DNA from: Hymenobacter sp. DG25A
GTDB taxonomy: Bacteria > Bacteroidota > Bacteroidia > Cytophagales > Hymenobacteraceae
Length of the DNA stretch: 64,000 bases
Direction of reading: 5' to 3'
Assembly: GCF_001280305.1 (NCBI RefSeq)
Contig: NZ_CP012623.1
Span: 1-64,000, forward strand
How positions within the stretch are numbered: the first letter of the stretch is position 1; each line of letters begins with the position of its first letter. A program made the translations under genes and the position numbers. Shown here in pieces: positions 44,358 to 54,677 of the stretch. The notes under the pieces are model-generated. The model searched no databases. It was not told where the DNA came from and saw only the letters and a program-made list of their open reading frames with translations.

Positions 44358-44900
44358 ATGAAAAAAGCTCTACTCTTCCCAGTATTCAGCCTGATGCTTG
44401 TGCTCATGGCTGCCCGTCCTGCCGCAGAAGTTGAACTTATCAAGAAGCGCGTTCTGAGTGAGCGGGTTGAGATTCTTATCCCCAAAGGTTTTGAGGTGAT
44501 GAGCGAGCAGCAGATGGATTTCATCTATGCCAAAGCTCAGAGCCGTCCCAGCGTTATCTACACCAACAGCAAGGAGGCCAGCATCTCTTTCACCTACACC
44601 GATAACACGGCGGATCAGGATATGATCCAAATGTATACGGACAACTTCATCAAGACCTACTCCAAGCAGTTTCCGGACGCCAAGTGGTTTGGAAAAGGCA
44701 TGAAGGAAGTGAGCGGCCGCCACGTTGGCTACCTCGAGCTGATGAAGCCTGAGTTGGGCCACGAGGTATACAACCTAATTTTCTTCACCGACGTGGAAGG
44801 CAAACTGCTCATGTGCACCTTCACCTGCGCCGACCGTCAGAAGCCCGAGTGGGAAATGGTGGCCAAGCAAATCATGAACTCCCTCAAGTCAAACGGCTAA
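44358..44900 (+). CDS. Small secreted protein, possible DcrB/PsbP-like fold
   Basis: The 180-residue protein starts MKKALLFPVFSLMLVLMAAR, a signal peptide. The mature part (RVEILIPKGFEVMSEQQMDF, SISFTYTDNTADQDMIQMYT, YNLIFFTDVEGKLLMCTFTC) alternates strands and helices, like DcrB or PsbP-type small periplasmic proteins that take part in trafficking. It has no lipobox and a single Cys. Its function is unknown. A very large hairpin terminator follows at 44928-44990. Confidence 0.7.
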   Translation: MKKALLFPVFSLMLVLMAARPAAEVELIKKRVLSERVEILIPKGFEVMSEQQMDFIYAKAQSRPSVIYTNSKEASISFTYTDNTADQDMIQMYTDNFIKTYSKQFPDAKWFGKGMKEVSGRHVGYLELMKPELGHEVYNLIFFTDVEGKLLMCTFTCADRQKPEWEMVAKQIMNSLKSNG

Positions 44901-44927
44901 GCTTTCCCGCTTCCCGCTCTACCCGTT

Positions 44928-44990
44928 AAAAAGCGACTACCCCGGAATACGCTGACCTTAGGTCGGGCTATTCCGGGGTAGTCGCTTTTT
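44928..44990. terminator. Large bidirectional terminator
   Basis: AAAAAGCGACTAC / GTAGTCGCTTTTT arms with an inner CCCGGAATA/TATTCCGGG-type extension, separating convergent genes. Confidence 0.85.
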
Positions 44991-45011
44991 GTATAAGTCT
45001 GAACGGGTTTC

Positions 45012-46319
45012 TTAGTGCGCTAAGTGCGTAAGGAATTGGCTTAGCAGCTGGAATAGCTCATTATAGCGCGTAAGGGGCAGGGTTTCCGCTCTGTCGTCTA
45101 CATCATGATAAGCGGCGATGCCACCCCGTGTATAGAGAAAAAAGGCCGGTACCCCCGCTTCGGAAAATGGAAAATGGTCGGAGTTGGCTGCTCTGCCGCG
45201 GGCGCTCAGTGGCCCTACGCTCGCCGGACCGGTGTTAAGCTGTTGCAGTAGTTGGTATTCCTTTGGATGCAGCGTGCCGTTCACTACCGTGGCGCCGGTA
45301 TCGCCGGTGCCCACTAAATCCAGGTTCAGCAGAAACCGGACTTTATCTAACGGGAACAGCGGGTGAGCCGTGAAATAGCGCGAGCCCAGCAGGCCCGCTT
45401 CCTCCCCGCTGAAACCAATAAACACTACGGTATAGCGCAGCCGGTGGGAAGGCTGGCTCAGGTGCCGGGCCAGCTGGAGCAGCATGCTGGTACCGCTGGC
45501 ATTATCATTGGCGCCCGGGAAAAAGTGGTGACGGCCCAACTCGCCCAGGTGGTCGTAGTGCGCGGTTACTACCAGTAAAGAATCGAGGCGGGCAGTGCCG
45601 GGAATGTAGCCCAGCACGTTCTGGGTGCGGTAGTTCTCCTGCAGGCAGGCATCCAGCACCAAGGTGATTTGCCTAGCGGCATGCGGCCAGGCAGGGGCGG
45701 CTACCAGCAATTTGGGCTGCGCCACTTGCCGAGGGGCGAGAGAAGCGGTGAGCTTACCGGGAACGAGAATTACCAGGGCGCGGGCCTCGCCTAGCTTTTG
45801 CGCTAGCAAGGGCTGGGCCTGAATACGTTGGTAGTCGGGCTGAGTAAGGACTAATGCTACCGCCTGCAACGGCTGCGCCAGAAACTGCTGCCGGGCCCCT
45901 TCCTGGCCTAAGGCCAGCGAATCGAAATAAACAACGGAAGCAGTGAAGCGCCCACCGGCAGATTCCGGTGCCAGGATAAAGTCCTGCCCGGGCTGCAGCT
46001 TGTGGCCGTCAACGGTAACTGCCAGCCGGCCCGGAAAGGTGTTCACGGTAAGCGGGAAGGGCTGCGTATAGGCGGCCGCGGACTTAAAAGGAACTAAGCC
46101 CAGGCTTTTAAATTGGCGGGCCAGGAAAGCCGCTGCGCGCTGGTCTCCGTGGTGCGTGTAGCCGCGCCCGTGCAGGTGCCGGGAGGTGAGGTAACGCACG
46201 GTGCGGCGTACCTCGCGCATGTCCTGGCTATGGGCAGCTTCCGGGGCTAGCGTGAGTAGGCACACGCTCAGGCCCAGCCAATGCAGGCGCTGTCGGGCTA
46301 GCTTGCATATAGCAGGCAT
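45012..46319 (-). CDS. M28 family metallopeptidase
   Basis: The 435-residue protein has a signal peptide ending near APEAAHSQ and a PA-type insertion between about residues 110 and 240. The M28 zinc residues are present: His254 in TAHYDHLG with Asp256, Asp272 in PGANDNASG, Glu306 and Glu307 in FSGEEAGLLGS, Asp334 in LNLDLVG, and His405 in AYHDVDD. Such enzymes are secreted aminopeptidases. The gene is the third in a gcvH-vanZ-M28 run on the minus strand, 29 bases after vanZ, so it may be cotranscribed. Confidence 0.92.
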   Translation of the reverse strand: MPAICKLARQRLHWLGLSVCLLTLAPEAAHSQDMREVRRTVRYLTSRHLHGRGYTHHGDQRAAAFLARQFKSLGLVPFKSAAAYTQPFPLTVNTFPGRLAVTVDGHKLQPGQDFILAPESAGGRFTASVVYFDSLALGQEGARQQFLAQPLQAVALVLTQPDYQRIQAQPLLAQKLGEARALVILVPGKLTASLAPRQVAQPKLLVAAPAWPHAARQITLVLDACLQENYRTQNVLGYIPGTARLDSLLVVTAHYDHLGELGRHHFFPGANDNASGTSMLLQLARHLSQPSHRLRYTVVFIGFSGEEAGLLGSRYFTAHPLFPLDKVRFLLNLDLVGTGDTGATVVNGTLHPKEYQLLQQLNTGPASVGPLSARGRAANSDHFPFSEAGVPAFFLYTRGGIAAYHDVDDRAETLPLTRYNELFQLLSQFLTHLAH

Positions 46320-46348
46320 ACGCTAACGGGTAAAATCAGAAAGGGCCA

Positions 46349-46753
46349 TCAGGCAAAACGCCGCAGGGCCAGTCTGGCCATCAGGAGGCCGGCCAGCGTG
46401 CCCAGCGCATCACTTAAAACATCGGTCCACTCCGCATAGCGGCCCAGGTCCATCACCATCTGGGTCAGCTCGATGAAGGAGCCGAACAGTGTACAGGCTA
46501 CAAACAGCACGCTAACCGCATGCGCGCGCAGCCAGGGGTATTGCGTTTGCCGCTGGGCCGAGAAATAGCAAAGGATAGCCAGCACCCAGAACACGAAGGC
46601 GTGCGCTGCCGTGTAGAAGGAAAACAGCTGCCATTGGGGCTCATGCGGCATGTGGTCCCGGGGCGTGAGGGTCAGGACCAGAATGACCACCGCCCACGTC
46701 GCGGGCAGCGCGACATAGGCGCGGTGGCGGGACGTGGGCGGGGCCGGATACAT
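46349..46753 (-). CDS. VanZ-like membrane protein
   Basis: The 134-residue protein has four predicted membrane helices with the VanZ motifs: LPATWAVVILVLTLTPRDHM, SFYTAAHAFVFWVLAILCYF, and FGSFIELTQMVMDLGRYAEW followed by TDVLSDALGTLAGLL. VanZ family members are small membrane proteins, and some confer glycopeptide resistance in Gram-positives. In Bacteroidota the gene is conserved beside gcvH and sprA, and its function there is unknown. It starts 11 bases after the gcvH stop. Confidence 0.9.
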   Translation of the reverse strand: MYPAPPTSRHRAYVALPATWAVVILVLTLTPRDHMPHEPQWQLFSFYTAAHAFVFWVLAILCYFSAQRQTQYPWLRAHAVSVLFVACTLFGSFIELTQMVMDLGRYAEWTDVLSDALGTLAGLLMARLALRRFA

Positions 46754-46764
46754 CAGCAGAAAGT

Positions 46765-47145
46765 TTATGCGCCGATCAGCTCGCCATAGGTCTCAGCCGA
46801 GAGCAGACCTGCCAGCTCAGCCTGGTTGCCTATCGACATTTTAATCATCCAGCCGTCGCCGTAAGGGTCAGAGTTTACCAGCTCCGGGCTGCCGTCCAGC
46901 TTGTCGTTGATTTCCAGCACGGTGCCGGAAATAGGGCTGAACAGGTCTGATACCGTCTTCACGGCCTCTACCGTGCCGAATACGTCGTTCTGGGCTACCT
47001 CTTTGTCAAGGGTGTCGATATCAACATACACAATGTCGCCGAGCTCTCTCTGGGCGTGGTCGGTGATGCCAATGTAGGCAACGTCACCTTCTACGCGAAT
47101 CCACTCGTGCTCTTTGGTGTACTGCAGGTTAGCGGGCAAGTTCAT
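46765..47145 (-). CDS. gcvH: Glycine cleavage system H protein
   Basis: The 126-residue protein is the lipoyl carrier of the glycine cleavage system. It begins MNLPANLQYTKEHEWIRVEG, and the lipoyl-lysine is Lys63 in GTVEAVKTVSDLFSP. The methylamine-carrier pattern continues with GDGWMIKMSIGNQAE. Other gcv genes are absent from this window. A perfect minus-strand -7 element (complement of TACTTTTG, 47196-47203) suggests a promoter of its own downstream of sprA, in a 182-base gap. Confidence 0.96.
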   Translation of the reverse strand: MNLPANLQYTKEHEWIRVEGDVAYIGITDHAQRELGDIVYVDIDTLDKEVAQNDVFGTVEAVKTVSDLFSPISGTVLEINDKLDGSPELVNSDPYGDGWMIKMSIGNQAELAGLLSAETYGELIGA

Positions 47146-47195
47146 AGTGCTGGGGAAAGGGAAACGGATGGTGTTAGGCTAATTCAGCCTGTGTT

Positions 47196-47203
47196 CAAAA
47201 GTA
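47196..47203 (-). promoter_or_regulatory. Bacteroidota -7 element before gcvH
   Basis: The complement of this site is TACTTTTG, a perfect TAnnTTTG match, 51 bases before the gcvH start. The -33 TTG at the ideal spacing is not present. Confidence 0.45.
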
Positions 47204-47327
47204 AGATATAATGCTTGCAACGCCAGCCCCGGCGCAGAATATGCGGCCGGACATGGGCCCTGGGAATCTGAAATACGCCGCTGGCTCCTTGCTATACAAA
47301 GAACCGGGCGGCTGGTTTTCAAAATCC

Positions 47328-50300
47328 TTACTCCGAGAGGCTGTAGCGCAGCTGCAGGCCGCCTTCGGTGGCTGCATTGCGGTAGCCGGAGTTACCCCGC
47401 GGCTCCGAAATGAGGCGCGTAAAGTAAAACTGCAGATTCAGCCGTTGGTTTAGCACGTAGTCGATGGTGGGGCGCAGCTGCACCTGGCGGCCGCCATTGG
47501 TGGTGGTGCTGTTGGGCTGGCCCGGGTCGGTGTCCGAGACATTATTGATCCGGCGCTGAATGGTGCTGTTGTCCCGGATAGACAGGTCCAGGCGGGCCGT
47601 CAGCTCATTGCGCAGAATCCGCTGCTCGCCGCCGATGCGGAAAGGGAGCTTCAGCTGGTTGGTTACGTAGCCAAAGCCAATTACCATTTCCTCGGTGTGC
47701 ACTTCCGTTACCTCGGCGTTGGTGGTGTTCAGGGAGAGGTTGCGCTCGGTGCGGTATTCTACGCGGCCGGTCACTTTTTCCAGAGTCTGGAAGTTGAGGC
47801 CCAGCAGTGGCGACATCCGCTCCAGAATACTGACCTGCCCCAACACGAAGTAGGGAATAAAGTCCCCGTTGGTATTGGTTTTCGAGGCCAGGCCCTCCGG
47901 CTCATTGTTGTACTGCGCTGAGGTAGAGTAGCTGCCTATATTATAGGTAGAGGCGTAGGCATGCGTAATAGAAACCGAGCGGAAGAAGCGTTGCATAAAG
48001 GGCAGTTCGCCCAGTCCATTATAATCAATGCGCCAGTTAGGAAGCGGCAGCATGGCAAACGGGTCAAACTTCTTGGGCTTGTATCCATCGGAAGAACGGC
48101 CGCGGTAGGCATCCAGGAAAGCCGGAATCAATACATCCTGCGAGTTAAAGCCGTAGTTGCCCGGGTTGGTGTTGGCCTTGGCCAGCTGGTCACGAATGAT
48201 CTGCCGGTTGGCCACGTACCGGTCAAAGGCTTTCGACTCGGTGCCGCCCCGGCTCTGGTCACCAAACAGGGTTTGAATGGAAATGAAAGAAGTGCTGAAC
48301 GAACCCGTGCCCGATGGCAGCTTATTGGCCAGCTGGAAGTTGCCATTGCCGTCGCGGTAAGGCTCCAGGGTGAGGGAGTCTATCTTCCAACGGTAGAACT
48401 CCTCCCGGTTGCGCACCGTCAGGCGGGTAGCATCCAGCTGAATGTTGAAGTCGCGGAAGGGCTCCAGCGCGGTGCGCAGGTTCAGGTTAGTGGTTTCTAG
48501 GGAGCTGAGCGGCGTGTTCAAGTAGTCGCTGCGCTCGGTGTACCAGCCATTGCTCTGCGCCCGGTTGTATAGGTCATTCAACTCATACTGACGCCCCAGG
48601 ATAAAGGGCAGGCCCGGGGCATCAAAATCACTGTTCATACCCAGAAAGCGGGTTTTAGGCATGTAGCCCGGCAGCAGCGTGCCCGCCGTGCGGGTGTAAG
48701 TGAAATTGAGGCTCCGCGCCGTCATCAGGGAGCGAAGCACGCCTTTCAGCACGCGCAGCTCGGGCCCGGCAGTGGTGTCGGCGGGGGCCTGGGCTACCGG
48801 TGCCTGCGGGTTGCGCTTGGCTTCTTCCGCCGTAGGGCGGCGCGGGGGGGGCGGGGCATTGTTGATGATGTTAAGAAAGCGCACTTTGTTGTAGAGCTTC
48901 ACCAGGTCAATACGGCCATTGGCGCTGAGCTCGGCATTATTCTGAATGGTATTGCCCAAATTGAGCGGCTCGGTTTCGCTATCTGGGTTGGTGGGGTCCT
49001 TTGGTGCTGTGAGGGCGGTAGACGCGGCCTGCCAAGAGTAATTTGCGGCGTAGCGCGTGTCGGCGCTCAGCCAGTCCGTCAGCGGAAACTTGTCCAGCGG
49101 CAGGCGGTAGGTAAGCGCTATGGTCTGGTTGAAATTGGTGGTGCGGCCCCCGCGCTTCAGGTTTTTCCACAGTTGGGTACGGTTGCGGCGGGAGATGTCA
49201 TCGTCGCCGATGGTGCGGCCGGGGCCTTCATCAATGGTACCGCGGTTGGCGGCCGTATAGTCCAGGGCCAGGCTCTTGGTCAGGTCCCACTTCAGATCAT
49301 AAATCCGGTTGAAGAAGAAGCTTTTCTGGAATACGCCCGGAATACCCTCGGCCGAGGGCACCTGGCCCGGCAGCGTGGTGCGCTGCAGGAACCGCTCGTT
49401 GTAGCGGCGGTCCAGGTCGGCGCGGAAGGCAAAGCGGCTGGGCAGGGGCGTGAAGTTCAACTCCTGCAGCATTTTCAGGTACGGCGACTCCAGGGCCTTG
49501 ACACCTGCCAGCGGCGTGTAGCTTTTGGGCGTGGTCTGGTAGGTGTAGGCCAGCGCGGCATTGAAGGTTTTGGTGAAGTCCCGGTCCGTGCGAATGTCGG
49601 TGTGCAGCTGCTCATTCAGGGAGTAGCTCAGCGCGAAGTTCTCGATATCATACGGGCGTACTTTCTTCTCCGGGTTCACGCGCTCCTTGCGCAGGTTCAG
49701 CACGCTAATGCTGCGGCTGCGCGTCTGGTCGGTTACTTCCTTGCGGTAGGTATCCCGCTCACTGCTGGTTTCAAACTTCTCCAGCGACTGTTTTAGCTCC
49801 ACATCGGGGTCCAGCGGGTCGTAGCGGGGAGAGCGGGACTCCGTGCCGGCCTGCACCAGCACCGGAATGCGCAGGCCCAGCTTACTGGGCAGCAGCTTTT
49901 CGGCCGCTACGGTGGCGTTCAGGTCGCCGCGGGCTACATCGTCCAGGGAGCGTTGCTGCACCTTGTCTTGCAGGCCGCCAAAGCCCACCGTAAGGTAGCT
50001 GCCGGTAGCTGTTACGTTGGCCAGATCAGCCAGCTGGGTATTGAAGCGGGCGGTAGCGGCCCAGCCGGCGGTGCGGTCAAAGTCATCCACGCGCAGCTCA
50101 TCAGCCCATATACACACCGACTGCTCGGCGCCGTCATTGGTGGGGTTGAACACGCCAATCAGCACGCCCTGCACCTCCGAGAAATCAGGGTTGCCCACGA
50201 TGGTAATGGTGCGGCCATCGGCCAGCTGTTTTACATAAGGCACCTGCAGGTTGGCGCCGCCCACCGTCTTGTAGCGCTCCATTTTGGCATCTACAAACTC

Positions 50301-53300
50301 CTGAAAGGCAATATCAATGTTGTTGGCTGGGTCCCAGATTTCTGTCTCGTTGATGCTGCCCTGGGGCGTAATTTTCAGCGGCAGCGAGTACTCATAGTAG
50401 TTCTGGGTATAGTCGGTGCCAATGCGCACAATGGCGCGGACCTGGTCGTTGCGGGTGCCGGTTTCGCTTTCGGCGTGCAGGAACATGCGCAGCCGCTTAT
50501 AGCGCAGCATGTTAATGCTCACATTCTTGTAGGCGGCCTTGCCGTAGCCTTCGCGCAGGCCTTCCACGCACAGGCGCAGGCTTTGCTCGTTCTGCTGCCG
50601 GTTTACGGTGCTGGAGCCATACTCCCGGTCGCGGCGGATGCCGGGCGGCAGCACGTAGGGAATGGCATCCGTTACCGCATTGGTGCTGGAGCTGCCATTC
50701 TCTTCCAGACTCACCGTCGATATGGCAAAGGCATCGACGTCGGCATCCGTATTCACGTTAGGCTTGCCGGGCTCGGCCACGGTGCCCAGGAAGCGGCGCC
50801 ACTGGTTGGCCACAAACTGCATCTGCACAAAGCGCAGCACGGCAGGCTGCTGCCACTGCGTGAGATACAGCCGCATAAACCGGATGGACTTAAAGCCGAA
50901 GGGCTGCCCATCGGGGGTGCCGCGCACGGCCGTAGGCTGCCGCACCGGCACCCGGAACTGGTACCACGTTATGGCGTCGCCGTTTACGTTTTTCGAGACT
51001 TTGTCTACAATGAAGTTCTCGCCCACGCGCAGCTGGCCGGGCTTTAGGGAAATCTTGTATTCGTAGTAGCGCTCCGTGTCGGAAATGACGTTGTCGCGGT
51101 TCAGGTCTTCCTTATCGGGCAGGGGCGTGGAGCTTTGCTGGCTGTTCTCCGGCGAGTTGGCCTCCATGCCGTTGTACTCCTTGTAGCGGCCCAGAATCTT
51201 AATGTCGCGGCCGCCGGAATTGTAGTAGTCGTTCAGGTGGTGGCGGAAGTCATCGGCCGAGGGGTCTTCCAAAGTGCTATACACGCCCTGGAAGAAGGTT
51301 TTTTCCTCTGTATCATTGAGGCCATCCAGCCCGATATCCTGGCGGTTGCGGCCGCCGGGGGCCGTAGAAAAGGCATCGGTCAGAAACTGCTGGGTGCTCA
51401 CGCGGCCCCACTCCGTGCGCTCCGTATCCCGCTCGGGGTTGGCTTCATCATCGGAAAGGCCATTCTCAAACTCGTAGCGGCTCTGGTCCTTCAGCACATC
51501 CTCCGACACAGCGCCCAGATTCAGGTACAGCTCGCCGCCGGTGGTGTTGTTCACAGCCGGGTGCTCACTATCGTCAATCAGGCCGTTCTTGCCTTTGATG
51601 AAAGGGTCCATCAGCCAGAACTCCAGGTACTCTACGTTGGCGTTGTCGAAGTCCGTATCAAAGGTGATTTCGCGGCTGATGCCGGCGTAGTTTTTATCCG
51701 GCGCGGGCAGCGTTTTACCATCGGCGCCCACGGCCGGGTTGTAGTTATAGGGGCCGCGCTCGGTGGGGAAATACGCCAGGTCCAGGGGGTACTCGTAGCC
51801 GTTGCCCAGAGTGCCGTTGTCGCGGTTAGGGAAAATCTCCGTGCGCGCAATGCCGCGGGTGTAGTGGTTCAGCAGGTCGGCGGCCCGGATGTTGTTGGGC
51901 TTGCTGGAGCCGTTGTTGTAGTACGATTGATCAATGGTGTACCAGGCCAGCTTGGCCCGATTGTAGGCCGATGCCAAACCAGTGCCTTGCAGCAGTGGCA
52001 GGGGCGTGGCCGCCAGCCGCCAGGAGGTGATGGAGCTGATGCCGCTGAGCGTGTAGGGCGTGCGCGCCCCTTCAAAGTCATCGACATAGGAAACCCCATT
52101 CTCGCCGCGGCCCAGCTTGGTTTTGCCCGGCACCAGCTGCGCAAACTCCCCGCTAAAGGCGACCGACGAAGGCGCTTTGGTTTCAATCAGCGGCAGCATG
52201 TCCAGGTACTTGGTCAGCACCCGTGATTCGCGCCGCATGTTCACGTCCAGCCCGTACATGGTGTTATTGCCGGGCTCGTCGCCGATGTTGACGCGGTTGA
52301 TGCCCGGAGCCTGATTTTCTACCAGGTGCAGCACGGTGCCGCCAAAATTGATGTCCTCAGTGAGGCGATAATCAAACCGGGCGCCCAGCAGGCGGCGGGG
52401 CTGCACCTGCACCAGGGCATCTTTCTCAAATGCTACGCGCAGTTCGTTGGCCGCATTCAGATAGGCCGGATTCAGAATTTTAACCTTGGCCTGATCATAA
52501 AATACCTGATAATCGGTGCCTTCCTGCAGCAGCGTGCTGCCGGAGTACACCCGCACCGAGCCCTCTGCTACCCGGATGCCGGGCAGGCTGATTTCATCGG
52601 TAGAAGTAGCCTGGTAGCGGCCCTGCAGGTAGAATTTGTCCTTCTCCTGCCGTTGCTGCGCGTCGCTCTGGGTCTGCTCGTAGAGCTCCTGGTACACGTA
52701 TTTGTCTACCAGGCCTTTCTCGGTTACGGTGTCAAACTTGCTCTTCAGGTAAGAACCAAAGGGCTCTACTTCCGGAAAGATGATGCGACCTTGCTCGGGG
52801 TCCACGGTAATGCCGGTCAGGAAGTCGAAGTTGCCGTCGGCTGGCCGGTCGTTGTTGGCGTTTACGTTGTCGAGGTTGAAAACCTGCACCAACGGAATGT
52901 TTTTCACCTTCTCGCCTTCCTTCAGCGAAATCAGGTCAATGCCCGACGCATCATCCTTATAGATAATATCGAGGCGGAAGTTGTCCCGGTTTAGCTGATT
53001 GGCATTGAGGGAGTAGATGTTTTTCATCATCAAATCCCAGGTGGGAAACTGCAGCGCCGGGTTGGTGCTCTTCAGCATTTTCAGGAACACCACCTCGTCC
53101 TGCTGCACATCGGGGCCGTACTCGTTTACGGTTTCGCCTACCTGATATACGCGGCCATTGTAGGTATACTCGTAGGAAACGGCCAAAACCTGCTCCGGCA
53201 GCAGCGAGGTATTCAGGGAGAGGTAGCCCAGCTGCGCGTTAAAGGTGTACTCGCGGGGGTCGAGCCGGCGGGCCCGCACGTGCTCATAGTCCACGGATTT

Positions 53301-54653
53301 AGACAACCCCAGCGAATTCAGAAAGGTATCGGTGGTGAGGTTGCTGCGGGCGCTCTGGCCCCCGGCTATCACCGTTTGAAACTCCTTGTTGGCATCATTG
53401 GCAGCCGGAGTACGCGGGGGCTGCTGCTTGCTGAACAGCTCATTGCGGTATATCACGCGGGGTTCACCCAGGTCCATGAGGCTGACCACGTTGCGCAGAT
53501 TATCCGTAGCGCGGTTGTCGTTGGTCACGTACACCTCCAGCCGCCGGATTTCTATGCCCGACTGAATGGTGGGCAGGTTGCGCAGGGAAGCATCGTACCG
53601 GTCGCGGAAAAACTGCGACAGGAAGAAGTGCCGGTCCCGCTCGTACTGGCTGGCTTTAATCTCGAAGGGGCGGCTCTGGCCGCCGTTCTGCACGCGCACC
53701 TCATCAGCCTGGCCGCGCAGGGTGGCGGCCACGGCCGTTACGGCCAGCTTGCCAAACTGCAGCTGGGTTTTCACCCCAAACAAATTCTGCCCGCCCTGAA
53801 TAAGCGAGTTATTGAGCGGCAAGCTCACGTTGCCCAGCTCAATCTTGCGGATAATGTCTGTATCGAAGCCCGTGAAATCGAGCTTCATGTTGTTCTCGAA
53901 GTCGAAAGCCGCCTTCGTATCGTAGTTGAGCGTTACCCGCAGCTTCTCACCAATCTGGCCGGCGAGGTTCAGGTTCATTTGCTGCTCAAAGTTGAAGTCG
54001 CCGGTTTTCTGCTGGCGCAGGGTGAGCGTGGGGTTGCGGTTGCGGTTGAACTTGGCGCCCGCGCGCACGGTAACCGAGCCATTGGGGCGGATATCCACGA
54101 AGCTGCCGCCAAAAATACGGTCGGCGGCCGGGCCCAGGTAGATTTTAGGAATCAGGCGCTGGGCTACAGCCGGCGTGTTGGCCTCGCCAGCTACGCCACC
54201 CGCCGCCTTATTGCGGAAGTAGTTGCGGATGGTTTGCTGTTCCTGCCAGCGGGAATACTCCTCAAACGTCATCCGCGTGGGGTCGCGGTAGTTGATGCTG
54301 TCCCCCACGGTTTCCGACAGGTCCACGCCCTGCAGGCTGTCGTCCACGGTCACGTTCAGGTTCACGTTGGAAGGCAGATCCAGCAGCAGCGGCGACTCGC
54401 GGCGCTGCGGGCTCAGGCGGTTGCCCACCCGGTCGGCCGGGGCCACTTTGGGGCGGCGGCTGGGCCGGTAGCGGCTGGTATCGGCCGGCAATACCGTGCG
54501 CGGCGTATCCACAGCCAGCATCAACCGGCCTGCTGACCATAGGTCCTGAAATGCAAAAGCGCCGGCTCCGGTGGCCTCAGCCTGCGACCACCAAGCCAGT
54601 AGTGACGCAAAAACGACGGATACGGCGGTAAAGGAGTGCTTACCGGTATTCAA
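47328..54653 (-). CDS. sprA: SprA, outer-membrane translocon of the type IX secretion system
   Basis: The 2441-residue protein has the size and motifs of SprA: a signal-type start, LIPKIYLGPAADRIFGGSFV, QQMNLNLAGQIGEKLRVTLN, MDLGEPRVIYRNELFSKQQP and many beta-strand pairs to a C-terminus ending QLRYSLSE. In Flavobacterium SprA forms the giant single-chain beta-barrel through which T9SS cargo and gliding adhesins leave the cell. The start codon is TTG in this reading. It is 24 bases after ruvA, the usual arrangement in the phylum, and exports proteins like the two sorting-domain proteases in this window. The long frames antisense to it are artefacts. Confidence 0.97.
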   Translation of the reverse strand: MNTGKHSFTAVSVVFASLLAWWSQAEATGAGAFAFQDLWSAGRLMLAVDTPRTVLPADTSRYRPSRRPKVAPADRVGNRLSPQRRESPLLLDLPSNVNLNVTVDDSLQGVDLSETVGDSINYRDPTRMTFEEYSRWQEQQTIRNYFRNKAAGGVAGEANTPAVAQRLIPKIYLGPAADRIFGGSFVDIRPNGSVTVRAGAKFNRNRNPTLTLRQQKTGDFNFEQQMNLNLAGQIGEKLRVTLNYDTKAAFDFENNMKLDFTGFDTDIIRKIELGNVSLPLNNSLIQGGQNLFGVKTQLQFGKLAVTAVAATLRGQADEVRVQNGGQSRPFEIKASQYERDRHFFLSQFFRDRYDASLRNLPTIQSGIEIRRLEVYVTNDNRATDNLRNVVSLMDLGEPRVIYRNELFSKQQPPRTPAANDANKEFQTVIAGGQSARSNLTTDTFLNSLGLSKSVDYEHVRARRLDPREYTFNAQLGYLSLNTSLLPEQVLAVSYEYTYNGRVYQVGETVNEYGPDVQQDEVVFLKMLKSTNPALQFPTWDLMMKNIYSLNANQLNRDNFRLDIIYKDDASGIDLISLKEGEKVKNIPLVQVFNLDNVNANNDRPADGNFDFLTGITVDPEQGRIIFPEVEPFGSYLKSKFDTVTEKGLVDKYVYQELYEQTQSDAQQRQEKDKFYLQGRYQATSTDEISLPGIRVAEGSVRVYSGSTLLQEGTDYQVFYDQAKVKILNPAYLNAANELRVAFEKDALVQVQPRRLLGARFDYRLTEDINFGGTVLHLVENQAPGINRVNIGDEPGNNTMYGLDVNMRRESRVLTKYLDMLPLIETKAPSSVAFSGEFAQLVPGKTKLGRGENGVSYVDDFEGARTPYTLSGISSITSWRLAATPLPLLQGTGLASAYNRAKLAWYTIDQSYYNNGSSKPNNIRAADLLNHYTRGIARTEIFPNRDNGTLGNGYEYPLDLAYFPTERGPYNYNPAVGADGKTLPAPDKNYAGISREITFDTDFDNANVEYLEFWLMDPFIKGKNGLIDDSEHPAVNNTTGGELYLNLGAVSEDVLKDQSRYEFENGLSDDEANPERDTERTEWGRVSTQQFLTDAFSTAPGGRNRQDIGLDGLNDTEEKTFFQGVYSTLEDPSADDFRHHLNDYYNSGGRDIKILGRYKEYNGMEANSPENSQQSSTPLPDKEDLNRDNVISDTERYYEYKISLKPGQLRVGENFIVDKVSKNVNGDAITWYQFRVPVRQPTAVRGTPDGQPFGFKSIRFMRLYLTQWQQPAVLRFVQMQFVANQWRRFLGTVAEPGKPNVNTDADVDAFAISTVSLEENGSSSTNAVTDAIPYVLPPGIRRDREYGSSTVNRQQNEQSLRLCVEGLREGYGKAAYKNVSINMLRYKRLRMFLHAESETGTRNDQVRAIVRIGTDYTQNYYEYSLPLKITPQGSINETEIWDPANNIDIAFQEFVDAKMERYKTVGGANLQVPYVKQLADGRTITIVGNPDFSEVQGVLIGVFNPTNDGAEQSVCIWADELRVDDFDRTAGWAATARFNTQLADLANVTATGSYLTVGFGGLQDKVQQRSLDDVARGDLNATVAAEKLLPSKLGLRIPVLVQAGTESRSPRYDPLDPDVELKQSLEKFETSSERDTYRKEVTDQTRSRSISVLNLRKERVNPEKKVRPYDIENFALSYSLNEQLHTDIRTDRDFTKTFNAALAYTYQTTPKSYTPLAGVKALESPYLKMLQELNFTPLPSRFAFRADLDRRYNERFLQRTTLPGQVPSAEGIPGVFQKSFFFNRIYDLKWDLTKSLALDYTAANRGTIDEGPGRTIGDDDISRRNRTQLWKNLKRGGRTTNFNQTIALTYRLPLDKFPLTDWLSADTRYAANYSWQAASTALTAPKDPTNPDSETEPLNLGNTIQNNAELSANGRIDLVKLYNKVRFLNIINNAPPPPRRPTAEEAKRNPQAPVAQAPADTTAGPELRVLKGVLRSLMTARSLNFTYTRTAGTLLPGYMPKTRFLGMNSDFDAPGLPFILGRQYELNDLYNRAQSNGWYTERSDYLNTPLSSLETTNLNLRTALEPFRDFNIQLDATRLTVRNREEFYRWKIDSLTLEPYRDGNGNFQLANKLPSGTGSFSTSFISIQTLFGDQSRGGTESKAFDRYVANRQIIRDQLAKANTNPGNYGFNSQDVLIPAFLDAYRGRSSDGYKPKKFDPFAMLPLPNWRIDYNGLGELPFMQRFFRSVSITHAYASTYNIGSYSTSAQYNNEPEGLASKTNTNGDFIPYFVLGQVSILERMSPLLGLNFQTLEKVTGRVEYRTERNLSLNTTNAEVTEVHTEEMVIGFGYVTNQLKLPFRIGGEQRILRNELTARLDLSIRDNSTIQRRINNVSDTDPGQPNSTTTNGGRQVQLRPTIDYVLNQRLNLQFYFTRLISEPRGNSGYRNAATEGGLQLRYSLSE

Positions 54654-54677
54654 TTGTCAGCAGGGACAGGGGGATTC

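Noticed and set aside
47328..54653. Long plus-strand frames within sprA, for example at 49953-51047, 51135-52226 and 53280-54536
   Set aside because: They are antisense to the well-supported sprA and have no recognisable domains. High GC makes such frames common.
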